64,000 nt of DNA from JAGVSR01 sp963750715 (GCA_963750715.1 CAVVRP010000011.1:117668-181667); one strand, 5' to 3'. Counted from the stretch's first letter, positions 54,764 to 63,591 are shown. Program-made: numbers and translations. Notes: generated by a model not told the origin, from the sequence alone.

Positions 54764-55540
54764 TTAAGGTCGGAGCGTGCTCTCGCTAGCCCAGACATGC
54801 GGCGCCGTCCTGAAGACGAAGACGAGTTCGTGCTGGGATCGATAAAGAGATCCCATCCTGCCGTTGGTCTTGGACCAGACGCACAGATTCTTGAGCTCGC
54901 TGTAGGTGTCACGGCCCGCCTCGAGCACCTCGGCCATGTGGCGCCAATCCATGGCGATGAAGTGGATGGCGCCGTCGATCGCCGCATCGGCGAGATTGGC
55001 GAAGACCGTCTTCAAGAAGCCGGCGAACTCGGCTGCGCTCATCTCGCCAGTCGCCATGGCGAAGTCGCGATGGCGGACCTTTCCGAGCCCGCTGACATGT
55101 CCATCGATCTTCACATTGCAGGGCGGGTCGGTGAAGATCAGCTGCGCGCGTTCGCCGTCGAGAAGGCGCGCATAGGTGTCAGGGCTGGATGCGTCGGCGC
55201 AGATCAGCCGGTGCGGCCCGATCTGCCAGATGTCGCCGGGCCGCGTGATGGCAGGGCCAGTGACCTCAGGCACGGCGTCGGCGGGATCGGGCTTCTGCGA
55301 CGTGGCATCGAGGCCGCTGATCAGCACATCGATCTCCGGCATGTCGAAACCGGTCACCGAGATGTCGAAGTCGAGATCGGGTCGAGGTCGAGGTCGAGGT
55401 CGATCAGGTTCTGCAACTCGATCGCCAGGATCTCCGCGTCCCAACCGGCTTTCTCGGCCAGCTTGTTGTCGGCAAGGATGTAGGCGCGTTTCTCAAGCCT
55501 CGCTGAGATGTTCGACCTACCGCACGACTGGGCCGCCCCG
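54764..55540 (-). pseudogene. Truncated ParB-linked DNA methyltransferase, copy B
   Basis: The N-terminal part (LEKRAYILADNKLAEKAGWD, then ILAIELQNLIDLDLDLD) belongs to the ParB-like half. After a one-base slip at a GAGGTC hexamer repeat (55381-55402) the frame continues DFDISVTGFDMPEIDVLISG, ITRPGDIWQIGPHRLICADA, QLIFTDPPCNVKIDGHVSGL and MDWRHMAEVLEAGRDTYSEL. It ends at VFRTAPHV, the same point as copy A. The catalytic DPPY reads DPPC. Bases 54798-55277 are close to 95 percent identical to 42476-42957 by eye. Confidence 0.85.
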
Positions 55541-55559
55541 CGGCGCACTCTCGGCTTTC

Positions 55560-55732
55560 CGAGCGCCTGATCGGGCGAACACACGGGCCGAGAGGTCATC
55601 TCGAAGCCATGCGGGTCGAAGTGTGTTGAGCCCGGGCAGCCAGCGCATCACGCAGCTCTGATCCGACGCTCGTTGAGGGCGCGGGATGCGCCCCGGCTCA
55701 AGGTGGCGAGCGGGTGGAGGCGGACTGGTCAT
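55560..55732 (-). pseudogene. Truncated second SulP transporter (N-terminus only)
   Basis: This starts with an ATGA overlap on the stop of the SulP gene. It reads GRIPRPQRASDQ, MRWLPGL and AWLRDDLSAR, nearly the same as the N-terminus of the SulP at 10.5 kb (GRIPRPQRASDQ, MRWMPGL, AWLRNDIAAG). After about 48 residues it runs into the methyltransferase-bearing segment. So a translationally coupled sulP pair existed and lost its second gene when that segment arrived. Confidence 0.8.
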
Positions 55733-57465
55733 AAAGCGGAGTCATCTGGGTTTGAAGTCTTCGATGGGAGCCGCTCGAATTGGTCGAGTGCATCAGCGAC
55801 GGTAACAAACCGGTTTGCCCTGCCGATCCTTGCTTCCAGCCCTTCGCTGTTTAAACGGTCACGAACACTCGAGCGCGCCTCGACCACCTGCAGTCGGACG
55901 CCAAGCGTCCGGAGCTCGTCGGCCATACCCGCCAGCGTATGGGCGCTCTGCAGATCCACATAGGGTGCGGCGGACAGATCGAGCACGACCAGCTCGGGTT
56001 TGTTGGTCTCCCTGCGTGCCCGATTGAGGATCGTGTCGCACACATGGTCGATGTTGAAGTAGATCAGGCTCGCTTCGGGCCGGACGATCAGAGCGCCTGG
56101 GATCGCCTCGTTATCCGTATGTCGCTCCATATCCGAGAAGCGGCGTGTGCCCGGGATGCGGCCGAGTACGGCCACGTGCGGCTTTGAGGCGCGGTGAATA
56201 AGCTGAACCAGAGAGATGATGGCGCCGATCATGACACCGCGCAGGAGGCCGGAGCCAAGCACGCCGACCAGGGCTGCCGTAGCCACAATGAAGTCGGGGC
56301 GGCTTGCCCTCCAGAGGTGTCGCAGCGCCTCGACCTGGAATAGGCCGGCGACTGCCATGAGCACCACGGCCGCGAGAACGGGCTGTGGCAGCGCGCTCAA
56401 CTGATGCGATAGGAAGAGGATGACCAGCAGAATGAACAAGGCTGAGAACGCGCCCGATAGAGGCGTGCGGGCGCCGCTGCCTTCGTTGACCAGGGATTGG
56501 GACATGCCGCCGCTGACCGGGAAGCCGCGCCCCAGTCCCGCGGTGAGATTGGAGGCTGCGAGCGCCAGGAACTCCTGATTGGCGTCGAGCCGGCCGCCAT
56601 GCTTCGCCGCGAACGTGCGGCCGATGGCAGCCGTTTCGACTGCTGCGAGCAGGAAGCATGCGAAGGCCAGCGGCAGAAGGGCGTTCAGATCCGACCAGTA
56701 GACTTGAGGCAAGCCAATCGCAGGCAGGCCTTGGGGCACTTCACCCAGCAGCTTGACGCCCTTCGCATCGAGGCCGAGCAGTGCCGAGGCAACGATCCCG
56801 CCCACCACCACAAAAAGTGCAATGGGCTTATTGGGGAGGATGAACTTGCCGAGCACGAGCGCCGCCAGTGCCGCAAGGCCGACACCCAGAGAGGTCGGGT
56901 TCGTCTCACTGAGATGCTTGAGAAAGTGGCCGCTGTTCTGCCAGAAGTCGCCATGCGCACCATGGATGCCGAAGAGCTTTGGAAGTTGCGTGCTGGCCAG
57001 GTAGAGCGCCACGCCGCATTTGAAGCCCACCATCACGCTCTCGGAAATGAAGTTCACAATGGCACCGGCACGAACGGCCCAGGCGATGAACGCAATGATG
57101 GCCACGAGGATGGCCGTACCCGCGGCAAGCCCACCAAAACGGGTGGCATCGCCACCGGCGATCTCGGCCAACGATGCTCCGACCAGCAGCGAGATTGCCG
57201 ATGTGACTGAAATCGCCGTGTGGCGCGAGCTGCAGAATAGCCAGAACACGAGCCCCGAGAAGAGGCAGGCATACAACCCAGCCTCTGGTGGCAGATTGGC
57301 GAGCGAAGCGTCGCCGAGACCGGCCGGCAGAAGGTAGGCCGCGAGCGTGAGCCCGGCGATCAGGTCACCGCGCAGCCACGACTTGTCGTAGGTGTGCAGC
57401 CACCTGAGCGCGGGAATCCACCGGCGCAGATCGAGATTGCTGAGCTTAGTATCGGTATCCATCAT
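55729..57465 (-). CDS. SulP-family anion transporter with STAS domain
   Basis: This is a 578-residue SulP/SLC26 transporter. It has SWLRGDLIAGLTLAAYLLPA, then multi-span hydrophobic segments, the conserved QLPKLFGIHGAHGDFWQNSG, ANQEFLALAASNLTAGLGRG followed by FPVSGGMSQSLVNEGSGART, and a STAS domain from about 440 (EASLIYFNIDHVCDTILNRA, ELVVLDLSAAPYVDLQSAHT). It is a different subgroup from the SulP at 10.5 kb. It transports an inorganic anion, probably sulfate or bicarbonate. A second SulP was coupled to its stop codon but is truncated. Confidence 0.92.
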   Translation of the reverse strand: MMDTDTKLSNLDLRRWIPALRWLHTYDKSWLRGDLIAGLTLAAYLLPAGLGDASLANLPPEAGLYACLFSGLVFWLFCSSRHTAISVTSAISLLVGASLAEIAGGDATRFGGLAAGTAILVAIIAFIAWAVRAGAIVNFISESVMVGFKCGVALYLASTQLPKLFGIHGAHGDFWQNSGHFLKHLSETNPTSLGVGLAALAALVLGKFILPNKPIALFVVVGGIVASALLGLDAKGVKLLGEVPQGLPAIGLPQVYWSDLNALLPLAFACFLLAAVETAAIGRTFAAKHGGRLDANQEFLALAASNLTAGLGRGFPVSGGMSQSLVNEGSGARTPLSGAFSALFILLVILFLSHQLSALPQPVLAAVVLMAVAGLFQVEALRHLWRASRPDFIVATAALVGVLGSGLLRGVMIGAIISLVQLIHRASKPHVAVLGRIPGTRRFSDMERHTDNEAIPGALIVRPEASLIYFNIDHVCDTILNRARRETNKPELVVLDLSAAPYVDLQSAHTLAGMADELRTLGVRLQVVEARSSVRDRLNSEGLEARIGRANRFVTVADALDQFERLPSKTSNPDDSAL

Positions 57466-57779
57466 GTCATCTCAATCTGGAATTCAGCCCCGATCGCCTG
57501 GAGGCCAGTCGTCCCTGCGTGGTGGTGAAGAACTTGCCGAACCTCATCCACCAAGAGCAATTGTAATCGCCACGAGAAGAGCGCCGAACAGGGCAACGCT
57601 GAGACCCAAGTTAGAACCGGCGATTTTCTACCAGGGTGTGGTCTGGCCCGAGCAAAGCGTAGGGCTGATCACGCGTTGGTAGAACATTAACCTGCTTCCC
57701 GAAAATTGGCCTAGTCTGAGCTAGACAATTCGGTGATCCGAGGTAGGGCCGAGGAGAGCCGGCTTTAGTTCACCCTAAA
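57466..57779. other. About 310 bases without a recognised gene
   Basis: This is the upstream region of the sulP gene and the downstream region of the DUF5681 genes. No motif strong enough to name was seen. Confidence 0.4.
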
Positions 57780-57940
57780 TCACTCGATGTCGTCTGCCAG
57801 CGGCGGCGGCCCGTCCTTTGGCGAGTAGCGCGCCACCCACTCCTCCTTCGTAAGTCGCTCGGGAACGACGATATAGCCGACCGTTTCGACCTGCGACGCG
57901 CGCAGCGACCGAATAGGGAAGCCCCGCTGCCGGCCATCAG
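57780..57940 (-). pseudogene. Duplicated C-terminus of a DUF5681 protein
   Basis: The frame ends VETVGYIVVPERLTKEEWVA and RYSPKDGPPPLADDIE. It mirrors the ending of the intact gene next to it (IGCIVVPEVVTKEEWVAKYS, then PKDKPPDYDS). Only this tail is present, so it is a diverged partial tandem duplicate. Confidence 0.75.
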
Positions 57941-57950
57941 CTGCCGGCCA

Positions 57951-58367
57951 TCAAGAGTCGTAATCAGGTGGCTTGTCTTTCGGCGAATATTTCGCAACCC
58001 ACTCTTCTTTCGTCACCACCTCGGGGACGACAATGCAGCCGATGACTCGATTGTCTGGCTCCTGCCTTCCGTACTTCTCCATAACACTCGTATAGAGTTT
58101 CGTGGCCTGGTGGTGGCCGCTGGCTGCCATCTGCTTCACCAACATGATGATCAGCTCCAGCCTTGTGTAATGGACACGCTCGCCATTCGGTTGATTGTTC
58201 AGTCGCTGCTTTTCAGTCAGCACCCGCTCGACGATTGCGCGCTTGCTGAGCGACTTCGGGGGGCGACACATCGGATTGCCCGACTGCCCCTTCTGGAACC
58301 GGGTTGCAACCGCTCCTCGCCCTGACGCGAGAAAGCGCCCCTTTATCTGTGGGTTGCCAAGTTCCAT
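57951..58367 (-). CDS. DUF5681-domain protein
   Basis: The N-terminal motif RFQKGQSGNPMCRPPKSLSK is the hallmark of DUF5681, small proteins found in phage-derived and mobile regions of Rhizobiales, often beside terminase genes. The rest (RLELIIMLVKQMAASGHHQA, TKLYTSVMEKYGRQ) is helical. The end reads IVVPEVVTKEEWVAKYSPKD. The start was taken at 58367. The role is unknown; a link to phage packaging or DNA binding is only by association. Confidence 0.75.
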   Translation of the reverse strand: MELGNPQIKGRFLASGRGAVATRFQKGQSGNPMCRPPKSLSKRAIVERVLTEKQRLNNQPNGERVHYTRLELIIMLVKQMAASGHHQATKLYTSVMEKYGRQEPDNRVIGCIVVPEVVTKEEWVAKYSPKDKPPDYDS

Positions 58368-58626
58368 CCAGGCAGAGCCCTGAAATTTGTATCTCTCAGT
58401 GGGTGATTTCGGGGCTCGGCGCGCCGCAAGTCTCTGTTGGCCGAAAACGGGCTGGCAGTTTGGGCGAACGAGCATCGAAATCAGCGGTGAGGCTGGCAGG
58501 CTGGCGCTTTTCGAGCACGCCTATAACAATGCTCGGCGCCAGGACTGCCAAGGGCAAATGTACTATGTCATCAATCAAGGCTCGTCTTCGCCTCTTCGCG
58601 GGCCATAAGAAGGCTGTCAGGATCGT

Positions 58627-59523
58627 ATGCACACCGAGGCCGTTCGCTACATTGCTCCCGTCTATCGCCCGCCCAGCGAGGCTGATTCACTGATCCTTCC
58701 AATGACCGACGGCTGCTCGTGGAACCGGTGCACATTCTGCGAGATGTATACCGATCCGCAGAAGCGTTTCCGCCCCCGCAGCGAGGAGGAAGTGCTCGAG
58801 AGCATCCGGCGCTGCGGCCATGAGTTCGGCAGGCAAATCCAACGCGTTTTCCTGGCCGACGGAGATGCGATGACGCTCTCCACGCGCCGGCTGCGGACCG
58901 TGCTGGAGGCGATCCGCCGCGAGCTGCCCGCCGTGCGGCGCGTATCCAGCTACTGCCTGCCGCGCAATCTGCGCAACAAGACGGCGCCTGAACTCAAAGT
59001 GTTGGCTGAACTCGGTCTCTCCATCGTTTATGTGGGCGCCGAGTCGGGTGACGATGAGGTGCTCGCCCGGGTCAACAAGGGTGAGACCTTCGCGACGGCG
59101 CGCGAGGCGCTCGACAAGCTCGCCGAAGCCGGGATCAAGCGCTCGGTGATGATCCTCAACGGGCTGGGCGGCCAGGCGCTGTCGCGCCAGCACGCACTGA
59201 ACTCGGCGGCGCTGATGAATGCCGCCCAGCCCGAGTATCTCGCGACATTGGTCGTGAGCTTTCCGAAAGGCGAGGTGCGGCTGCGCGCCAATTTTCCCGA
59301 TTGGGAGCCGCTCGACGTCGTCGGCCTAATGCAGGAGATGGAGCTATTCGTGTCTGCACTGGAACTGAAACAAACGGTCTTCCGCAGCGACCACGCATCG
59401 AACTGGCTGATCCTGAAAGGCACGCTGGGCGCGGACAAGCCGCGCCTGCTGCAGGAACTGCGGGCAGCCATCTCTGCGCCAGAAGCAGCGCACCTGCGGC
59501 CCGCATGGGCGCGCAGCCTATAG
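58627..59523 (+). CDS. Radical SAM protein
   Basis: This is a 298-residue radical SAM enzyme. The iron-sulfur motif is PMTDGCSWNRCTFCEMYTDP, spaced Cys-X4-Cys-X2-Cys, as in a YgiQ-like subgroup that writes GCSxNxCTFC. Further SAM-barrel features are RVFLADGDAMTLSTRRLRTV, IVYVGAESGDDEVLARVNKG and GIKRSVMILNGLGG. No auxiliary cluster motif is seen. It probably performs a radical-based modification. The substrate is unknown and the neighbours give no hint. Confidence 0.88.
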   Translation: MHTEAVRYIAPVYRPPSEADSLILPMTDGCSWNRCTFCEMYTDPQKRFRPRSEEEVLESIRRCGHEFGRQIQRVFLADGDAMTLSTRRLRTVLEAIRRELPAVRRVSSYCLPRNLRNKTAPELKVLAELGLSIVYVGAESGDDEVLARVNKGETFATAREALDKLAEAGIKRSVMILNGLGGQALSRQHALNSAALMNAAQPEYLATLVVSFPKGEVRLRANFPDWEPLDVVGLMQEMELFVSALELKQTVFRSDHASNWLILKGTLGADKPRLLQELRAAISAPEAAHLRPAWARSL

Positions 59524-59953
59524 CCTGCCCGACGATGCTGGTTAAACGCTGTCGGGCGGGCTTGTGCTCGTCGCCGATGCTATCAGGGATTATCGGCCAA
59601 CAGATTGGCGTCCGACAGGACGCCAGGGGGGTCAACTGCCGGTCTAAGTTATTACTGCAAACGTAGGTTCTAACCCACAGCCGCCGTGGAAATTTGTGTC
59701 CGAAAGCTTCGCATCGATCGTGGAGCTAGTCACGGGCAGTGGGGTGTGGGCAGCCACGGGTGCGGTTGGACCATGTGATGGCCGTGCGGTTGACGGCGAG
59801 CCGGCGCACGCGGGAGGCGACAATCGCGGTGCCGGTCGGGGCCGACTTCGCGACGGCCAAGGCGGCGAACAGCTGACGGGTAGAGTATGAGCCGGAAACT
59901 GAATAGATGAGCCCTAGATTGGGAGCAACCCAAGTCAGAAACGGAGCGATGCC
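59524..59953. other. About 430 bases without a recognised gene
   Basis: Short frames only, including a leftward stretch reading VASRVRRLAVNRTAITWSNR that I cannot assign. Probably mobile-element debris. Confidence 0.4.
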
Positions 59954-60250
59954 ATGAAGAAATTCCTAGCCATCTAAATAGGCACCGAAGCCGCGCTCGA
60001 GAGAGCGGGCTGGAACAAGCTGGATGAGGAAAAGCGCAAGGCGTTAAACGCTTCGGGCGTCAAGGCCTGGATGAAATGGGGGATGGCCAATTCGTCCGCC
60101 ATCGTCGATCGGCCCTCTTGGGAAGACGAAGCACGCGTCTCCACATGGAATCTCCGATATCAAAAACAACATGACGGGCTATGTGATCGTTCAAACCGAA
60201 TCTTATGAAGCTGCTGCAAGGTTGTTCGAGAATCATCCTCACTTCCGATT
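59954..60250 (+). pseudogene. YciI-like small protein gene, stopped, frameshifted and cut by IS1182
   Basis: The frame begins MKKFLAI, hits a TAA at codon 8, and continues IGTEAALERAGWNKLDEEKR and KALNASGVKAWMKWGMANSS. After a shift near 60110 it reads GISDIKNNMTGYVIVQTESY and EAAARLFENHPHF, where IS1182 sequence begins. The pattern matches small YCII/DGPF-type proteins. It carries three independent inactivating events. Confidence 0.7.
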
Positions 60251-60258
60251 TAAGACCG

Positions 60259-60729
60259 ATGACGTCTGGCGCCAAGTCGGAGGGCCGCTTCGGTGGACAA
60301 GACTTTGTCTATCTGCCTGACGAGGACGTCTATCGCTGTCCTGCCGGTAAGCGTCTCAAGTATCGGTACTCAAACGAGGAGGACGGGAAAAAGCTGAGGC
60401 AATTCTGGACGACGGCGTGCTCTGCTTGCTCGCTTAAGTCGAAATGCACAACAGGACCAGAGCGCAGGATTCCGCGATGGGAACACGAGCATCTCCTCGA
60501 TGCGGTCCAGCAGCGGCTCGATAAAGACCCGCAAGCGATGCTCCGCCGCCGCGAAACCGTCGAGCAACCTTTCGGCACGCTCAAGATGCGCATGGGAGCG
60601 ACGCACTTCCTGATGAAAACCTTGCCAAAGGTCGCAACCGAGATAGCGCTGCACGTGCTGGCTTACAATCTGACCCGTGTGATGAACATAGTCGGCATCA
60701 AACCGCCGATGGCGGCGATCAGGGCGTGA
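60259..60729 (+). mobile_element. IS1182-family transposase C-terminal fragment
   Basis: The frame reads FVYLPDEDVYRCPAGKRLKY, FWTTACSACSLKSKCTTGPE, RRIPRWEHEHLLDAVQQRLD, MLRRRETVEQPFGTLKMRMG and LPKVATEIALHVLAYNLTRV. This is the C-terminal third of IS1182/DDE_Tnp_1_6 transposases, including the cysteine-rich block and the terminal catalytic glutamate (RRRETVEQPFG). The N-terminal two thirds are missing. It is inserted in the YciI-like gene. Confidence 0.88.
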
Positions 60730-61219
60730 AGAGATTCCGCGCCAGCGTTGGACTCAGCCCGCCCCGGCTGAAAACTCTGTGACTGCGTTTTTACACGACC
60801 AAGACCCGAACCAGTCCGACGAGTTAGTGCCTGCGTCCTCCACCGGCGAGTGCAAAGAAACCCGTCTCCGATTGCTCTCTAGTGTTCGCGAATTCGAGCG
60901 CCAGGGGCGGGTCAAGGGCTAAGCCGCCGATCGTGACGGCAAGCAGTATAAGCGCGGCGAAGAATAGATCTCAGGCCATTTCCGCAATCATGCGCTAACC
61001 GGCCACTTCCTAGTAGTGTCCCGAACAGTCGATCTTGACACTTAACGGATCTCAGCAGCTTCCGACGAATTGTGTGCTGTCGGGTTTCAACGGACACTTG
61101 GCGTAATGAGCCTAAGCGTCAGTTGTGACCCGAAGCTCACGGCCGTTTGGGTGCGACCGACATCTACGTGCTAAAATCATGCACAGCAGATCCCATTCAC
61201 GAGGACTCTGGAGTGCACC
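60730..61219. repeat. Region with dispersed copies of the CGACGAGTT-type repeat
   Basis: No gene is found. Units of the repeat array from 1.5-2.0 kb recur here: AGTCCGACGAGTTAGTGCC (60814-60832) with the following TGCGTCCTCC, and TTCCGACGAATTGTGTGCTG near 61060. A further unit, AGTCCGACGAGTTTGTGCTT, lies at 61726-61745, just beyond the cNMP gene. A GCGAATTCGAG element at 60888 also matches the array flank. Confidence 0.65.
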
Positions 61220-61711
61220 ATGCAAGAAGCGCGGATCGAACTCCTGCAGAGGATGCCCATCTTTGGGGGAATCCGGACAGACACCCTCCAATTCTTGCTC
61301 GCCTTCTGCCCGGTCGTGGCGGTCCCCATGAATGAGTTCTTTTTCCGCGAACACGACCAAGGCGATTCGCTGTTCGTCCTGGAAATAGGCGAAGCCGCTG
61401 TGCTGAAGTCCTGGCGAGGACAGAACCACCTCATCCAAACCCTTAAAGTGGGCGACTGCTTCGGGGAGATGGCAGTAATGGACCACTGTCAACGCAGCGC
61501 CTCCGTCCGTGCATCAGAAGACTGCACCGCAATCCGTATTTCAGCCGCCAACCTCTACCGGGTGTACGGGCAGGATCTTAAGCAATTTGCACTAATACAG
61601 ATGAACATGGGACGGGAAGTCTGCCGTCGGCTTAGGGAAGCGAATAGTCGACTGTTTAGCGCGAAGATGGGGACGCCCGACGCGGACATCGGACATGTTT
61701 TCCTGGCCTGA
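61220..61711 (+). CDS. Cyclic-nucleotide-binding-domain protein without DNA-binding domain
   Basis: This is a 163-residue protein with a Crp-type cNMP-binding fold: ELLQRMPIFGGIRTDTLQFL, FFFREHDQGDSLFVLEIGEA and the phosphate-binding cassette VGDCFGEMAVMDHCQRSASV. There is no C-terminal helix-turn-helix, so it is not a Crp/FNR transcription factor in the usual sense. It may be a sensor partner or a truncated regulator. It sits between IS1182 and IS6 remnants. Confidence 0.85.
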   Translation: MQEARIELLQRMPIFGGIRTDTLQFLLAFCPVVAVPMNEFFFREHDQGDSLFVLEIGEAAVLKSWRGQNHLIQTLKVGDCFGEMAVMDHCQRSASVRASEDCTAIRISAANLYRVYGQDLKQFALIQMNMGREVCRRLREANSRLFSAKMGTPDADIGHVFLA

Positions 61712-61755
61712 ACTTGCCGGACATAGTCCGACGAGTTTGTGCTTTCGTCCTGTTC

Positions 61756-61947
61756 GTCTCGATCAAAGGCAGGAACATGTATGTGTGGCGCGCCGTGGAT
61801 TGTGAAGGGGACGTCTTGGATGTCCTGGTCCAATCCCGAAGAAACAAGAGGGTCGCCCTGAAACTGATGCGGAAACGGCTCAAGACACAGGGCTTTGTAC
61901 CGGCTGAGATCGTGACGGACAAACTGCCATCCTATGGTGCCGTGTGA
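61756..61947 (+). pseudogene. IS6-family transposase central fragment
   Basis: The frame reads VSIKGRNMYVWRAVDCEGDV, LDVLVQSRRNKRVALKLMRK and RLKTQGFVPAEIVTDKLPSY. This is the middle of the IS6 DDE domain, including the second catalytic aspartate in VTDKLPSYGA. N- and C-termini are missing. It complements the N-terminal fragment at 24.7 kb and the end fragment at 0.3 kb; the three pieces need not come from one copy. Confidence 0.85.
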
Positions 61948-62002
61948 CAGTACCGTCGCGCGGATCGGTTCATCACGACCCGAATCCGATTCACTTCGCC
62001 GC

Positions 62003-63527
62003 TCAAACGGCAAACGACTTCGGTAATGCCACGGCCATCACCCAGGACACGATGACGTCGATATCTGCCGATATCCCAGAACGCTCTACTGCGCCGATCG
62101 GACGAGCGCGATCCCTCACGATACGCGCCAGCTCCTCGGCATTACCTTCAGGGATGTCGCGCAGGTGAGCGTGACGGGCGATCTGCAAATAGTCCTTGCG
62201 CCACAGTGCGGCAATGAAGGCGAGCGGTCCGAATTGCTCCTTCTGCATGATGATCGCGGGATGCCCCCGGTGCATTCTCGGCGAGACGTGCGTACTCCTC
62301 GTAGTATTGGCTCCAGTGGCGCGCCGGTTTCTGATGGTGCTCGACGTGGTAGTCGAAGCCAAGATTGCCGTGCTCGGCGCCGACATAGTCGACGGTATGG
62401 CCGTGCACCTCGTGCGGGTCGGCGGGATTTACTAAACCGTGTTGGTAGAATGTGATCAGCGTGATGAAAGAGCCGCCGAGAAAGCGCATGAGGAGGAAAT
62501 ACGCGGCCGCGACGGGATTGAAGACCGCGACGACAAGCACCACCACCCACCAAATGGCGAGTCCTTTTACGACCTCGCGAATCTGGCGGGTCTTTCCTTT
62601 TTTAAGAAGATATTTGATCAGCCGGCAGCCGGTCACCAAATCGATCCCCTGCCAGAAGGCGTGGCGACTGAAATCTAAGAAGCTCGTACGATCGTACGGC
62701 AGTGTTGTGTGAGTATCGAGGGGACCGTTGTCTTCCACGTGGTGCACGTAGACGTGTTGCACGCGATAGAAGCCGGGCACGCGAGAGGTCAGTAGCGCGA
62801 AAATATATTCGAAATAGAACTGGAGTGCTTTGAGGAGCAACTTAATGCGCGGGCTGGCTCCAACCCTGGGGGAGAACACGCGCGTGTGTGTGTTCTGGTG
62901 CTCGACAATCTCCTGCGGGAATAAGCCCAGCAGAAGAGCCGTGGCGTGCGCCACGATGACAAAATAATTGATCGTATTGGGCAGGATAAGGAGCATTGTC
63001 ATCGGAACCATGAGCACGGAGTTTGCCACCCAGACCCGCGCAAAGACCGCGTCGACGGGATGGTGAAGCACGCTGGCAAGCCAGCGCTCGAGGCGGTGGC
63101 TTGCCAGCGAGGCATTAAGGCCATCGAATGTGTCCGCGTATTCGGTGTAAAGTAGGTAAGCGCGCGCTAAGAGTCCAAGGGACAGCAACAAGCTGATTTG
63201 GACAAGAACCTCGCGGGGGTTCGTGTAATCGGGAAAGAAGCCCGGGACCGACTGCGAGAGGGCTGCGGCAAGCGCGGTCGAGGCGATGAGCCAAGCCAGC
63301 GGGTGGTACTTGATTAGCGAGCGTGGGAAAATCCAGGCGCCGATCGCTCCGGCTGCTGCGACCAGCCAGTAGAGCGTGCCTGTTGCGAGAATAAAGTAAC
63401 CCGAGAGCATCCCTGCAAATGCCGTCAACAACCCATTCAGGATTGAAGATGCGCGTTCGGCCTCACCGCGCATCTGGAGCGGTAAAGCAAGCGCTGCGGT
63501 GTCCGACTGGAATGTACCTTTGGTCAT
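62003..63527 (-). CDS. Membrane fatty-acid desaturase/hydroxylase-type di-iron protein, frameshifted near 62275
   Basis: This is a multi-span membrane protein with the three histidine boxes of the desaturase superfamily: EIVEHQNTHTRVF, RVQHVYVHHVEDNG and NLGFDYHVEHHQKPARHW. Six or more hydrophobic segments precede and separate the boxes. The frame then shifts near 62275; the native end is read in another frame as GHPAIIMQKEQFGPLAFIAA, DYLQIARHAHLRDIPEGNAE, to a stop at 62003. Corrected length is about 507 residues. Substrate is unknown; alkane- or acyl-lipid oxidation is possible. The start at 63527 follows GGGGAACG. Confidence 0.82.
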
Positions 63528-63591
63528 TTTCGCGTTCCCCGGCTGAAGCTGTTCAGGCGACACTACGTGAGGGCGCAGACCCCGGCTGTTA

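Noticed and set aside
55381..55402. CRISPR or other spaced repeat array
   Set aside because: It is a short contiguous hexamer repeat without spacers; no CRISPR array was seen anywhere in the window.
60205..60260. Start of the IS1182 transposase at 60205
   Set aside because: Those codons come from the disrupted YciI-like gene read in another frame; transposase similarity begins after about 60259.
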